A stretch of DNA of 64,000 nucleotides, from contig MU004193.1 of the NCBI GenBank assembly GCA_010093605.1, positions 1,371,520-1,435,519 of the forward strand, in the 5' to 3' direction. The DNA is from Lophium mytilinum. Its lineage: Eukaryota; Ascomycota; Dothideomycetes; Mytilinidiales; Mytilinidiaceae. Of the stretch, positions 1 through 12,347 are shown piece by piece. Made by a program: the position numbers and the translations under genes. A model generated the notes under the pieces. That model was not told the DNA's origin. It searched no databases and was given only the letters and a program-made list of their open reading frames with translations. The first letter of the stretch is position 1. Each line of letters starts with the position of its first letter.

Positions 1-2295
1 CATCTCAACAATGATATTCTCCGCCTTGAATTTGACGTCTCCAAAGTTGATGTACGGGAGGAGATCCACGCGACCGTTCACTGAAGCCCATGACCACGAC
101 GGAGCGCAGTAAAGTGGCTGCTTCTTTTCCAGATGTCTCACTCTCCAAAGAAGTCCCAGTTCCACGAACACCGAGCTCCACAAACCAGCAAGGTAGGGTG
201 TCTGAGCTCTGTCCTGGACCAACTCTGCAATCCCAGATATCGCTACGAGCTTGTCGGTCGGATACGTGAGGGCCCCTTCGGAATATGCAAACACAAGGCT
301 ATACCACCGCTGATTGAACTCGATCTGCTCCCGCAAGCCGAGTCCAGAGGCAGCTCCAAGTGATTTCAGCACATCGAGTGCTCCTCGAACGCCTCGTGAG
401 GCAGACCGATCAATGTAGTTGTCCCTACTAAAGCCAGCAAAACTCAAAAGTCGAGTCAGGATGTTCTCGTCAACCCAATCGAATAGCCGTCCATTGTGTA
501 CTACATACGGTAGTTTCTCATACCTGGAGCCCTGTTCATCGAACTCGGAGGCCTGCATGGTATTGCATTCGAATAAGACCACATCGGAACAGAAATGGAC
601 CAGGCGACGCGACAGCAACCTCTCTTGGAACGCCCACGCTCGCTTGGTCAATGGCGCTGTTTCCACTCGTGTGTCGAAGAGTGTCTTGATTGACGGCTTC
701 TGGGCCGAGAGATAGTATCTCGTCTTCCCCGAAGTGACAAGGCTCCATGTCTCTGAAGGGGCAGGGCGTTTCCGAAAGCAGCCTCCATTTGAATCCTTTG
801 ATGCGGTCGCCGAAAGAACGCATGCTGCATTGGAATACACCAGTCTCATGGCCGAAGACTCCTTTGCCCAATCATCCTCACAGTCTTGCAAAATGCACCT
901 GTTGAAGGTTAAGCAGAGAGCTCCACCAATCTAATACCATCCACTTACAGAGAGTCAATCCAAAGGTATGATAGACCGAGATGGCGTGTGATGTAGACGG
1001 CTTCTTGAAAGTTCTTGGAGAGTGCATCGTTGTCGATCCCTTCTCGGGTCATGGAGGGATAATTCGTTGTCTCAAGTTTGTAGTCAATATCACCTCCCCA
1101 GCAGTGTGAGAGGGCCACGAAATCTGGCGCTGGATGTTGATTAAGGTCTGCTCCCAGTACTATCCTCAGCTCAGGGATTTCGGCTGTTCCTACATAGAGT
1201 AGTCGTGTTGGGATGAAAGCGAAGCCAGGAGTGTGCGGCTTGCATAGTTCGTGTTTTCTACACTCTTTAATCCAATTTTTGATTTTTGCAATGATAGAGA
1301 GAGTTCCTGTATAATCTAGGACATCTGGCTTTTCTTCTAGAACACCTTGCGCACACTATCAGTCTATGCATCTGAGATCGGCTAGTTATTCAGCGGCACA
1401 TACCTTCCGCAATGCATAGTTCCTTAAATTGAGGGCCAATGGGAGTCTCAAGCCTGATGAGAAATTGCAGGCCATATTCCTTGCCGAACGAGCTCCCTCG
1501 ATGGAGCTTAATCGTGACATTGAGAGCCTCATCTTGATTGGCTGATGGAAGTCCAAAAGACGGTGTTCTTTGAGAGATAGTGCCATAGTTTCCATAAGAG
1601 ATTCCCGAATTAGTTTGGGTGCTTGTTTCCAGCCTCTGGCTCGATAGGGCTTCGCACAGAGGACATCCCCGCCATGAACGTTGCATCTCCTCAAGCGTCG
1701 CGTAGAATCGATGTGTTTCCTTGGTCCGAACGAACATGATCCAAGATCCGAAAAGAAGGCCGGATCGCCCGAGCACACGGCGGCAGTGGTCGCAAAGAGT
1801 AGACTTCTCGAAGGGGTCCACTCTTCGATACCGAGGTAGACGAAATATCCAATGACGAAAAGTACAAGTATAAAATATCAATGACAGCCGAGAGACAATG
1901 GCCCAGAGAATCATGCCAGTAGCTACAGCGAAAATTAGACCTCCACACATAGCATAGCTGAAGAGAAGTGGGAAGAGAGCGATGCCAAATACCCATGCCG
2001 CTCTATCTTTCGGAGGCGCGAAGTACGCCCAGACAAGAGCAGCGAAGATAAATGGGCCACTCAGTGTCGCGACGGCTTTGATGTTATCAAAGAAGAACAT
2101 GATCATCGCCCAGAAGGTGAAGATGGAGAGATAGACTATAGCTTCGTCATTCCGATCTGCTGGCCCAAAGTACCAGATAGAGAGGGCGGCGGTCCCAAAG
2201 AGCATCCAGAGGAACCATATTGCTCGTGAGTTCTTGGAGGTGTTTGCCCCCCATCGATGTCGAGTTCGGGAACGGCGGTAGTAAGTTCTAGCCAT
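1..2295 (-). CDS. Membrane-anchored HET-domain protein (C-terminus cut by window edge)
   Basis: Heterokaryon-incompatibility (HET) protein; the family acts in non-self recognition and cell death between hyphae. I read three exons: 2295-1404, 1345-949 and 898-1. Both introns are short (58 and 50 nt) with GT-AG ends, and the frame stays open to the window edge, giving at least 729 residues. Residues about 25-130 hold four or five hydrophobic membrane spans. A Cys-rich stretch follows (CDHC, then CPLC), and then the HET domain with ALSHCWGG, YLWIDSLCILQD and, near the edge, PSWSWAS. The ATG at 2295 precedes a basic, Arg-rich segment. HET proteins are usually soluble, so the membrane-spanning start is less common. 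The true end lies outside the window. Family assignment is firm; the partner and the incompatibility role are inferred. Confidence 0.85.
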
Positions 2296-3859
2296 CGCGT
2301 CGACGTGACTCCTTTGAAGCTAATAAGGGATCTTCGTACGTCAGGACGATGCTACGCCATGGTCTTTCTCTGATTTGAACCGTCGTGATGCGATCTCCGC
2401 CGCTGCCAGAGGTGTTTAACGCGATCCCGGCGTGCGGTATCCTAGCGCGCTATGAGCTAGTACTTCTCCCGGGCGCTTGAGCACATATAAGTAAAAGAGA
2501 TTTGTATGAATACTAGAGAATGACAACAGCATGAAGAGACGGCGACGATAGGCAGCGATTGAGGTTCAACTGGGGCTGTGTCAGGATGGTTTCGAGAGTG
2601 GCTTGGAGGGCTTGGTCAATGCTAACCCAAAAGAGCACGCGACGACTTCGCGTCTCAACCTTAGAATACCTTTGACTTTTTAGTAGTTCCTGGACATCGT
2701 TGTAAAATGTATGTTTGTAGCATTAACTTTTACCTTGGAAATCTTCTCGCAGTAGCTCACATACAGAGAAAAGCGCGGTGTCCGTCCCTTTGACTATTCT
2801 CAAAGTCAACCGTGAACTATCCTGGTATAATCTAAATCCATCCTTAAAATGTTACTATGTGACATCCACCGGAGTTAATAAACTCTCCCACAAGTAGGGT
2901 TGATACAATCACGAATGACTGGACTAAAGTCTTCGACACGATTTTGGAGTCGGTCACGTGCTCTTTCTCCCTACGTCCTATAAAACTTCCTCTGACTTCC
3001 AAAAGTTCAATCCTAGGAGGAGCGCTCAATCTTTGGAGCAAACAACGAAACTGCTTGGGGCAATGGGGACTGGGTGGGACGTTCGGATCAAACCAAGCTG
3101 CCCCCGGTCAACGATGGAGAGCTCTAAGGGCTTGTGGATCAACACACGTGAACTCGAGCTGATATGGCCGCGAGTGTCCGGCAACTACTCTCGGGAGGCA
3201 TGTCAATGGAGTTGCGGGCGGAGTGAGTATTCGGGAAAGCGACAATGCCTTTCGCCATCCTTTCAAAATATTGCTATTCATCACGTCCCGTTAAAGTCAA
3301 ATCTCGGCTTTCTAATGAAACATGATAAGCTCTACGGCGGCAGCCTCCAACTTAATCTCTTGTATTAGCCATAAAGATGATCTTCTTCGCCACGTTGAAT
3401 TCGAAGAGGTTATTCTCCGCCAACCACACCACCCATGCTTCAAAGTTGTCGATGGTTTTGATGCTCCACCTCCAGCAACCATTAAGCGTCTTTAGCTCCA
3501 GTTTGAAAGAATCGTCGCAAGGCCTGTGTCGAAAAAAAGAAAGAAAGTTCTCCAGCCCGACAAACGAAAGATCTTATACTGCAACTCGTTCATCCTTCCC
3601 GTGACTTGCGAGTACAGTTCTGCATTGTCATAACTTATTCTGTCCAGCTATGTTCCTAAAACAACAACGAAGCACTTCGAACAGCGGTGAGCACAGGCAC
3701 ACAGGCCTTTTCCCAAACACAGTGCTCCCGTGTCTGTCTCGTGACCCCCTTAAATCTTCTTTCAACGGGGTATAAAAGCTCGCTCGCAAACCGAGACTTA
3801 AGGTCATCAGAAGCTCGCCATGGAGGGGTGGAAATAATACTCGGCTCGATTTGGCATCA

Positions 3860-3965
3860 TGTTGGAAAGCAGGAGGATCAAAAGCTTCGCTCAGATTTTA
3901 CCATGGCTGCGTGAGTCGGTTCAATTGGAATGTCCCAGCTCACTATGGAGGAGGAGTGCTCAAAC
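3860..3965 (-). repeat. Dispersed GATCC repeat, inverted copy
   Basis: Read on the plus strand, this stretch has GGATCAAAAGC, then an ACCATGG box, then GTTCAATTGGAATG. The same order of boxes appears, in opposite orientation, in the repeat at 4190-4345 and, more loosely, at 27511-27600. The match is imperfect, so it looks like an old, decayed copy. Whether it is a miniature transposon or part of a larger element cannot be told from one window. Confidence 0.4.
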
Positions 3966-4189
3966 CCTACGCCCGATGGTGCTCACAACTAACTCTCTTA
4001 CTCCTATCCATCACCACTCGTATCATGCTTGCTTCTTCTTCTCTTTCTTATAGGGCTCCAAACCACGACCTCCCCTCTCTTGATATCTCTTCATCAAGCG
4101 CTAATAACTCCCTCCATCACCACCTCAACGCCTCCTCCACCCATGTTTGGCATCTCGTGCATGCGTTGATCCCTTCCCCCCACCCATCA

Positions 4190-4460
4190 GTTTCCGCTGA
4201 CATCCAGTTGAATCGACGCACACCATGAGAGATTGCATTGGTGCTTTTTGATCCACCCCTCTTCCCCCATAGTAGAAGTCTCCATCCGATTTTGATCCAC
4301 CCCTCTCCCACCCATGATCCCTCATGAAGACCACTTTTGATCCACACAAGTCCCCAGCCATGGGGTGTTGAGATTCTCAAGTTTGAAGACAACACCTCTA
4401 CCGCACGCATGGCATAGCGGTTCTGATACTGCTGATCCAATCCAGATCCACCCATGGGGA
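4190..4460 (+). repeat. Dispersed GATCC repeat with 44-45 bp internal periodicity
   Basis: TTTTGATCCAC occurs at about 4246, 4290 and 4335, a spacing of 44-45 bp, with CCCCTC or related C-rich text after it; weaker GATCC boxes follow to about 4460. Upstream, a CAGTTGAATCGA box is followed by ACCATGAGAGATT, an order shared with the copies near 3900 (inverted) and 27550 (same strand). The stretch can be read as an open frame on the minus strand, but the repetition and lack of any domain argue against a protein. Confidence 0.5.
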
Positions 4461-4826
4461 AGATCGTGCCCAGATCTCGACAACTCCACCGCCGCACCTC
4501 TGAGGGAAGAAGAAAGGATCTGAGAGAGAGGGGATGGGGAGGTTTTATAGTCTTTGCCAACAAGGGGAGAGGGATAGGGGCGTGACATGAGAAGAGGGGC
4601 ATGACGTGAGTACTTGACCGCTTTTTCATAAGCAAGTTCTTCAGATAGATATGGATGTATCCAAACCGTTTTTAATGCATAATCATACCGCTGTATCATT
4701 TTCATCGATGAATTATGGAGGCCACCCAATGCAAAAACCCGCCCCAGGTCCGCTATGCCGCCCATTCCATGCTTTCAACCCTCCCCTCTCAACCCTACCC
4801 AAAATTGCAGGCAGTCTTCACCCTGC

Positions 4827-7761
4827 CTACTCATCCGTCAAATCCCCATACTCCCACACCCCCCTCCTCCCCTCCTTCGCCTCCCCCTCCCTCCGCCTCA
4901 ACCCCTCCAGCACCCCCTTGTCCGCCTTCTCCCACGGCCTCAACTTCCTCCCCACCAGCGCCAACCCCTCTCCCACCGCATCCGCATTCAAACTCTCCGC
5001 CCCACTCTCACTACTCTTCGGATCAAACAGCGTGACCCACAGCCCGCCATCCTTCTCCACCGCATCCACATTCGCCACCAGCTGCCTGCCCTCCGTCTCC
5101 TGCGCAAACCACCCCACAAAGTCCGCCAGATACTCCGGATTGCTCGGCAGCGACACGAACGAGAGCTGCGCGTCCGCCGCCTGCGGCTTCAGTTTCTGGC
5201 TCGTCGAGAACTGCGCGGGGAGCGCGCGTAGGCGCGACCACGGGATGGTTTCTGAGTTGCCGTAGTCGACGTACAGCACCTCGGCCTTCTTGTTCTCGCG
5301 GTCGTTGCGACGGATGCGCGCGCGGTACCATTCGTTGTCGGCCGTGAAGCGCGCGGCGACGTAGTCGCCAGCCTTAGGGGGTCCTGCGAGGGGCGTGTTG
5401 TTCGAGGGGTTGAGGTGGAAGGAGCGAAAGGCGGACATGAGCTCGGTGAGGGCGGCGGTGCCCGTACCGATCTGCTGTAGCTTCAACCGGCCGGTTTCGT
5501 CGACGTGCGTGATGACGACGTCGCGGTAGTCCTTTGCGCGCGCCGCGGGGGCAGCGTCGCCATTTGTGCCGTGGCCGTTTGTGGCTGCGCCGGCGGCGGT
5601 GGCATCGTCGTCGTCGTTTTCGGCGGAGGGGTCGTAGTCGGCCCAGAGGTTTTTGCGGCCGTCTTTGGCTTTTTGTTCTGCGGCGAAGAGCTCGTTGGCG
5701 TTGCCGGACTTCTCGGCGGAGTAGGCGTGGACGGTTGCGAGACCCTCTTCTACTAGGACCTTTGCGAAGTTCTCACGATTGACGTATAGGGTGCCGATGA
5801 AACCGCCGTTCTTGTCACAGTCCTCGACGTCGATTTCGCAGTCGCGCTGGAGAGTCCGCCTATTGGCGAATTCGTGAGCTTCTTTCCCGAAGGGTTCACC
5901 CTTCTCCGTATCGTTCCTAGCAGAGCGAGGAGCGCGAATACCAGATAGGACGAAAGTGAGTTTGGCGTTCTCTCGGGGGACTAGAACCGTGAAGCGGGAT
6001 GCGGATTTGACGAAGTCGACAATGGCAGGGACCTTGCGTTGGCGTGAGAGGAGTGATAGCTGTCGCTTCGCCTTCTCCAAGCTCTCTGAATAGTCCACAA
6101 ACTGCTTGGCAGCAGGTGCCTTTGTGTTCCACATGCCCTTGCCTGCCGCTTGCGCCTCCGCCTCGGCTTGAATCAGGTCGTCGTAGATCGGGCTGCGGTC
6201 CGTATCGTCCTGGCGATGGCGAATGACAGAGGCATACCCGCTCTCCACAAGCAACAAACCGATGTTCTTCCCGTTCAAAGTAACGGTGGCCATTTCACGC
6301 GCCTCGAAGCCGTCCGTCGCAGGCCGCTTTCCGTTGATAACAAACTTGACATGCTTGCCAATCAACTTCTTCCGTAGGAACTCCTTGGCCTCGGCGCCCC
6401 AAGGTGATTGCTTAGGATCCGAGGGTTTTGGTTGCCTCACGCTGCTAAGGTTGATACGCTTCTCGTCGCCCGCCTTGCTGCGGACCCAGAGGGTGTCTGC
6501 GCTCTGAACTCTGCTAACCACGGACTCGTTTTCAGCGCCCGCGGATGCTTTAGGAGCGACAACGCCCTGGAACAGGCCTTTCCGGTTGTCTCTCGCCTCT
6601 TTCTCCGCCGCACGTAGTTCGCCCATTTCTGCGCCGAGCAACGTGGAATGATGATCGGTACAGCGCGCAAGTCCTTCTTTCAGCAAAAACGGCGTGATGC
6701 TTCCTTGAATGTGGTGCTTCACGTTTGCCACGAGTTGGCCGTTGGGACTGACGCCTAGAGGGATGACCGAGACATTCCGCTGTAGTAGACGCAGCTCGGC
6801 GTACTGTTGCGCCTCTTCGCCAAACGGTTCCGCGGGTTGCTCTTTGCCGTCTGAGGGATTGGTGCGCTTAGTCGAAGGTGCGCGGATGCCAGCAATGAGT
6901 AACATGGTTTGCGCGTGTTTTGTAGGCGAGAGCTTTAGTCGAACTATCAAGCGGTCGCCTGACAAGACCTTCTCGACGATACCTGCTTAATGTTAACAAA
7001 AGCCAGCTTCTCGGCGCGAAAACAATTCTCTCAAACCATGAATATAATTGTAAAAAAACATACCATCCACCTTCGCCCCCTTGTATTTCTCTACGAATGC
7101 TTTGGGGTCGGAGAGTTCGAAGTCGCAATCTATTTTGCCGGAGCCCTCGCCCCATACGCCCTCTGATTCTGCTTTCGCTCGCGCCTCGAGCATCTGAAGC
7201 CTCTCAAGTATGGAGGCCGACTCTTCGGAGTCGTCCTTCCGGCCAGCATCGTCGCGAAGCTTGACCCAGCCTTTTTCAACGCAGGAGTCGGGGAATTGGA
7301 CGTTGTTCGGCAGTTTTACAATTCCATATTCACGGTTCGCGCCGGTAGGGATCTTGTACAGCACTTTGAAGTGGACGAATTTGCCCACGAGCTGGTTGCG
7401 GAGGAAGTCGCGGGATTCGAAGGCGTGGGGCTATTGAAATTGTACTGTTAGCTATGTTCCAATTGCTTTGAGGTTGTTCGGGCTTAGAGAAAGGTTCCAA
7501 GAGAGTGTATGCCCGAATCCGCTAGGAATCCTTGCGACGGGTGTGTGCAGATAATCCCAAACTCAAACGAGCAGCCTGCGACCTCGATCGTGTATAGGCC
7601 CAATTGAAGACTCCACGTACCTCATCGCCCTCCCTCCGTAGTCTAGGCGCAGAGACGAAAGCAAGGCTAAGCGTGCGCTCTTGTTTCGGGTTGTTGATGT
7701 TATGAAGGACAACCGTGTCGCCGGAGAGGACGCTCTTGACTTTGGCTTCGAATTCAGGCAT
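4827..7761 (-). CDS. Tudor-SN / staphylococcal nuclease domain-containing protein (SND1 family)
   Basis: Cytoplasmic RNA-binding protein of the Tudor-SN family, linked in other eukaryotes to RNA decay, RISC and stress granules. Exons are 7761-7621, 7430-7064 and 6982-4827, giving 887 residues, close to the family length of about 885-910. Four staphylococcal-nuclease folds come first (starts near residues 1, 171, about 330 and about 500; the first begins MPEFEAKVKSVLSGDTVV). A Tudor domain lies at about 700-760, with the conserved aromatic text EVLYVDYGNSETIP. A split fifth SN fold closes the protein. The ATG at 7761 starts directly at the first SN strand. A likely 5'UTR intron lies at 7948-7837 (GTGAGT to CATATAG). 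Identification is firm from the domain order. Confidence 0.95.
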
Positions 7762-8667
7762 ATTGACCAGGGTTTCCCAGGGATCTTTTCTGTAGGCTCG
7801 CCAGGGATCTGAATGGTAGACGGATTGTAGGGTTTTCTATATGTAAAGCTTGATATTAGTACAGGCAATTGAGCTATATAGTATTGCGGAGCCAGCGGGG
7901 GTGGTGAATCGAGCTCTTGAGGGCAGACGCAGAGAGGGATGTACTCACGCGAGCTGTAGAAGCGGGCGATGCTATAGGGTGGGTTTGCGGAATCGAAGAG
8001 TGTGATTGCTAAAGCTGTGGGCAAGTGGCGAGGAGGGAGTCGAGGAGAGTGGGAGGTTATGCAGTGGCGGTGAGGTGGTGTTATTGATGAGCTTGTGAAG
8101 TGTGGGGAGAAGGTGGCCTCTACGCGAAAAACGTCACCCTATTTTAAGCTTTAGGTACTTTAAATTAATGAACACCCCGCCTTCAATGCATGATTTCACT
8201 GATTGCACTTAGTTCTTAAAGGGGTATTTGCTTCTCGTCCCCATCCTGTTAACCTTAGGTACCCAACGTCCTCCTGTAAACCTCCGGGCCCGTAGCTCTC
8301 CTATATGCAGATCTAGCAGCTCCCAATGATTTCCAAGACGCGGCGAGGACTGTTAGAGTAAGGTAATACGGGATGAGGTACGTATTCATGGTCCTTTAAG
8401 TAGTCAATAAAGGCAACGATCTCCTTCGCATTGGCCTCTTGCCAAGCCGTCAAAACCAGACCGAGCACAACAACATCTCACGAATCCCAAAATCATCTTT
8501 GCTAAAGATTCTTATTCATTCTGAAGCTGCCTCAAGTCCCGCCAGCACAACCCGGCAACAACTCGTAACTCCCATTTCTACCACCCAGGTCGATTTCTCA
8601 ATCCACCCAGCCAACTTTCCCTTCTACCACCTGCATCTTGGTGGCTAGGTGCCGGCCATAGACCCAT
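7762..8667. other. Intergenic: Tudor-SN leader and dismutase 3' side
   Basis: The part next to 7761 is the leader of the Tudor-SN gene, with a probable 112-nt leader intron (7948-7837). The rest, to the dismutase stop codon, has no recognisable gene. Confidence 0.6.
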
Positions 8668-9605
8668 CTAAGCCGCAATACCAATAACACCACAAGCCGG
8701 ACGCGTGCCCGCATTCCCCGTCTTCTTGCTCTCCTCGCTGTCGCCCTTGCCCAGATCATCAGTGCCCGAGTGGACAACGACGGTGCGGCCAACGACGCTA
8801 TCCGGGCCGATCAGCTTGACGAGCTTGTCCGTGACGGTGCCGGTGCCGTTGCCCTGGCCGTCCGTCTTGAAGTTGCCCAGGTCGCCGACGTGGCGCTCCT
8901 CGTCGTCGGGCGCGCCGTGAGTCTTGCCGTGGGGGTTGACTTGGGGGTGAGTGTTAGCGAGGCTGTTGAAGAGTTCATAGGGTGTCGAGGGTGGTAAGTG
9001 AGGGTAGGGATGAGTAGGGGGCAGTGGAAGAACGGAACGGGGTTTGAACGTACAATGCGGGCCTGCGCTCGTGCAGCCATTGGTATTGTCCCCGAAGGTG
9101 TGGACGTGTATGCCACGCTCAGCATTGGCGTCGTTGCCGGTGATGTTGAAGGTGATGGTGGTCGGCTCGCTCTCGGAGGCCTGCTCGAAGGTGACGGAGC
9201 CCTTAACGTTCGAGTCTCCTCGGATGACGGCGACTGCAATCGAAGTCCATCAGCGCCAGTCCCAAATGTGATATACGGTATCCATTCTGAGCCTGCTCTT
9301 CAAGATACAAAAAGAAAAGAGCGGTTGGAGGACGAAAGAAGAGCGAGTAGGAGGTAAAGACAGCCATCAAGGTACACCATCCCGCAGCATAGCATCGCCA
9401 TCAGGGTCCTCATCCCCCTCCCTCGCCCCCCTCACATCAGCAACACATCCAATAACAGTCTCCATACCCCTCCACTCCCTCCCAGAGTATGGTAGCAGAA
9501 CGTGCTCAATCCCTCTCACGCCCCACTTCCGGCCTCCCCCCAACCACGGTCGAACCAAACCCACCAAATCGCAAAAGAAGAACGGTACATACCAGCTTTA
9601 ACCAT
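8668..9605 (-). CDS. sod1: Cu/Zn superoxide dismutase
   Basis: Converts superoxide to oxygen and hydrogen peroxide, mainly in the cytosol. Exons are 9605-9593, 9233-9054 and 8939-8668, giving 154 residues, the standard Sod1 length. All metal ligands are visible: copper at His47, His49, His64 and His121; zinc at His64, His72, His81 and Asp84. The structural disulphide pair is Cys58 and Cys147, and the chain ends CGVIGIAA. The first exon codes only four residues and one base (MVKA), followed by a 359-nt intron; a long first intron after codon 4 is plausible and fits the conserved MVKAVAV start. No signal peptide, so this is the cytosolic form. Confidence 0.97.
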
Positions 9606-10491
9606 TGTGGCGGTATTGGATTGTTTAGTACAAGTTGCTCAGAGTACAGAGGTGATGTAGAAGTGGATTAGTTTGCAAGTGTAAGAATTGGAGAGATGGA
9701 AGGCGTTTCTCGGAACCTCCTTCTACCCCTCCGATCCGAGGCCACCAGCCCCGCAGCGCAATTGCTCCGAAAGGCGTGTTTTGTAAGGCTTTCGTCATTT
9801 TGCATTACTGCATGCTATAACCCCTATACATGCAATTCATGGGTAATTCACTATCAACCGGCTCCATTTCCTAGCCTCGGGAGTCAATATCCTGGCGTAG
9901 ATTCGAAGTTTAGTTTAGCACTGCCATCTTGCTGCAATTGGCGCTGTCTAAACAGATGCTCAATATATTCAATGTCTGGACGAGGAGACATATATTGTGC
10001 TACATAGGTGCTGAGAGTATGCCGTACAATCTAGCCACTCGCTTTTGGTAAGCTCCGTGCCCCTCTATTTGGTGCTTGCTAATTCATCGGCCACTCGGAG
10101 AGCGACTGGAGAACGTGACTTGGCTGCTATGTTGCACAATCGCTACATGGTCCTTAGGATTCTTTAGTGGAAACGGACCTTTGGGCTTCAGGACTGAAAT
10201 AGCGTTATTGTTAAGTGACGGTGTGGATGAGAGGGAGTGGGGGAAAGGCTCCGGTCTATCAGAAGAAATCCACACTAGCAAACAAGCCGTAGGGTAATAC
10301 TGTCTATTTTGTTCGCATCACGTTCATAGCTACAGGCCGCCTTCATTCGTTCAAAGTAAAGTAAAGTTGATGCCAATTACTGCATTCTCGTGACCTGCAA
10401 CTCTCATTCCCAATCTCCCGCCTAGAGTACTCCTGCCCGCCCCGATACCGGAGCGGAGGTCTGTCGCCCGCTTCCCGCCATACTAGGAAAC
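9606..10491. other. Intergenic between dismutase promoter and transaldolase 3' end
   Basis: About 890 bp with only short open frames (up to about 100 codons) and no recognisable domain. It holds the promoter of the dismutase gene and the 3' flank of the transaldolase gene. Confidence 0.6.
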
Positions 10492-11755
10492 TTACGCCTC
10501 AATCTTCTTCTTCAGGATATCCTTCAGAGTCACAGCGTCAGCCGCAAACTTGGAGATGCCCTCGCGCAGCTTCTCGACCGCCATCTGGTCCTCGTTGAAG
10601 TCGAAGCGGAATGTGGGCTCGTCGGCGAGGTACGCCTTCTTCTCGAGCTGGAGGCTGGACGCGCCTGAGGCATCGAGCTTCTTGGGCACTGAGTCGGTTG
10701 AGTTGAAGAGGGATTCGAGGAGGTTGGGCTGCAGAAAATATAATCAGTTCATGCTCTGTAACTCTGCCGGGTGTTCTTTTTGATTGCTTCTCCTCGAATT
10801 TTGACGGGCGTTAATTTGGGGAAAACTCACCGCAATAGTCAGATAATCGCAACCCGCCAACTCCGTAACCTCGCCTATGCTCCTGAACGACGCGCCCATG
10901 ACAATGGTCTTGTAGCCGAACTTCTTGTAGTAGTTGAAGATAGCCTTGACGCTCTCAACACCGGGGTCCTCGGAGGCCGAGTACTCCTTCTTGGTCGACG
11001 CCTTGTACCAGTCGAGGATACGGCCGACGAAGGGCGAGATGAGGAACGCGCCGGCTTCTGCGGCCGCGATGGCCTGCACCAGGGAGAACATGAGGGTGAG
11101 GTTGCAGTTGATGTCGTGCTTGGATTGCAGGATGTGGGCGGCTTGGATGCCCTCCCATGTCGAGGCGATCTTGATCAGGATGCGCTCCTTGGGGATGCCG
11201 ATTTCTTTGTAGAGCTAGAACCAAGAAAGTCAGCTATGTTCAAATGACTCAGTTAGAAAGAGTGCCTGTCGGATTGCATACCTCGATGATATGGAGAGCC
11301 TTATCAACAGACGCCTTGGTGTCAAACGAGAACCTAGCGTCCACCTCGGTCGACACCTTGCCGGGGATGATCTGGAGGATCTCCTTGCCGAATTGCACCA
11401 GCAGGTTGTCGAGGGTGGCGTCGACCTGGTGGTCAAGGTCGCCTCCCTTCTTCTTGCCGTACTCGACGGCGGCATCGATCAGCTTCGCGTACTCGGGCTT
11501 CTTCGATGCGGCCAGAATCAGGGACGGGTTCGTGGTGGCATCTTGCGGCTTGTACTTGGCGATCGTGGCAAAGTCACCAGAGTCGCAGACGACAGTCTAC
11601 ACACAGAGGAACGCTGTTAGCATGAAGTAATATGGATACGGGCTTCGAAAATTCTGCTCGCGGGGAGCTGTTTCCCGCGCTGCCCGGGGGCGGGGTGGAT
11701 GGCGGGGTAGACTCACGGTGCCAGTGGCCTTCAATTGATCGAGGGAGCTGCTCAT
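10492..11755 (-). CDS. Transaldolase
   Basis: Pentose-phosphate pathway enzyme that moves a three-carbon dihydroxyacetone unit between sugar phosphates, in the cytosol. Exons are 11755-11717, 11596-11282, 11214-10831 and 10728-10492, all in phase 0, giving 324 residues as expected. The N-terminal motif DATTNPSLI is present. The Schiff-base lysine is Lys133 in RILIKIAST, and [10 protein letters not shown] and GCDYLTIA mark the later barrel strands. The start at 11755 gives [12 protein letters not shown], typical of fungal transaldolases. Nothing is missing. Confidence 0.97.
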
Positions 11756-12347
11756 GATTGCGGTAGTTGTAGAGTGTGTTTTGAGGGTGAAGATTGGTGT
11801 TTATGGGAGAAGGTGATAGTGGGGCAGGTGGTTGGGTTATGGAGTACTAGGTGGTGACGGAGGAAAGCCTCTCGTCAGTGGCAAGGGCCCAAAAAACAAT
11901 GCAGGAAACTCCGCCCGTGATAGGGCCGCCTGGCGACCCCTCTATCAATCAGCATTTGGGCCCTTCCTGTCAGCGAACAGTCACTCGGCCCTGTGCAACC
12001 CACGATCACTCGATCTGGCCTGATGCGCCATGGAAGTATTCGAACGCTCAGGTGTATCTGAGGTCGTATTGAGAAAGTACTAACTTTGCTTTTGCGCCCT
12101 GGAATTGGCTCGCAGGATGCATCTCCGGCCCGTGAGGTTACAAGGCTACGGCCGCGGATCTGCTGCGTTGAATTGAGTGAACAGGTGATCGATTGATCCA
12201 TCCACCATCACGATGACCACATCCGACCGCTCCAGACGTTCAGGGCCAATTGTAGTTAGATGATCAGGCCAACATTCACACAAATTCTAAACACCAAAGA
12301 ATTGACGACAGTCATGAAGTTCGAAGGAAATTGACATACACGACCCC
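11756..12347. other. Intergenic: transaldolase promoter
   Basis: About 590 bp between the transaldolase start and the 3' end of the dehydrogenase gene. I see no supported gene or RNA here. Confidence 0.6.

Larger units (their letters stand above)
2296..4826. other. Gene-poor stretch
   Basis: About 2.5 kb between the HET gene and the 3' end of the Tudor-SN gene. It has short open frames on both strands, up to about 170 codons, but none shows a recognisable domain, signal peptide or convincing introns. The right half (about 3840-4470) carries copies of a degenerate dispersed repeat described separately. A small unrecognised gene cannot be excluded. Confidence 0.5.

Noticed and set aside
4117-4635. 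172-codon open frame on the minus strand
   Set aside because: It lies across the GATCC repeat block; its protein repetition mirrors the DNA repeat and has no domain.
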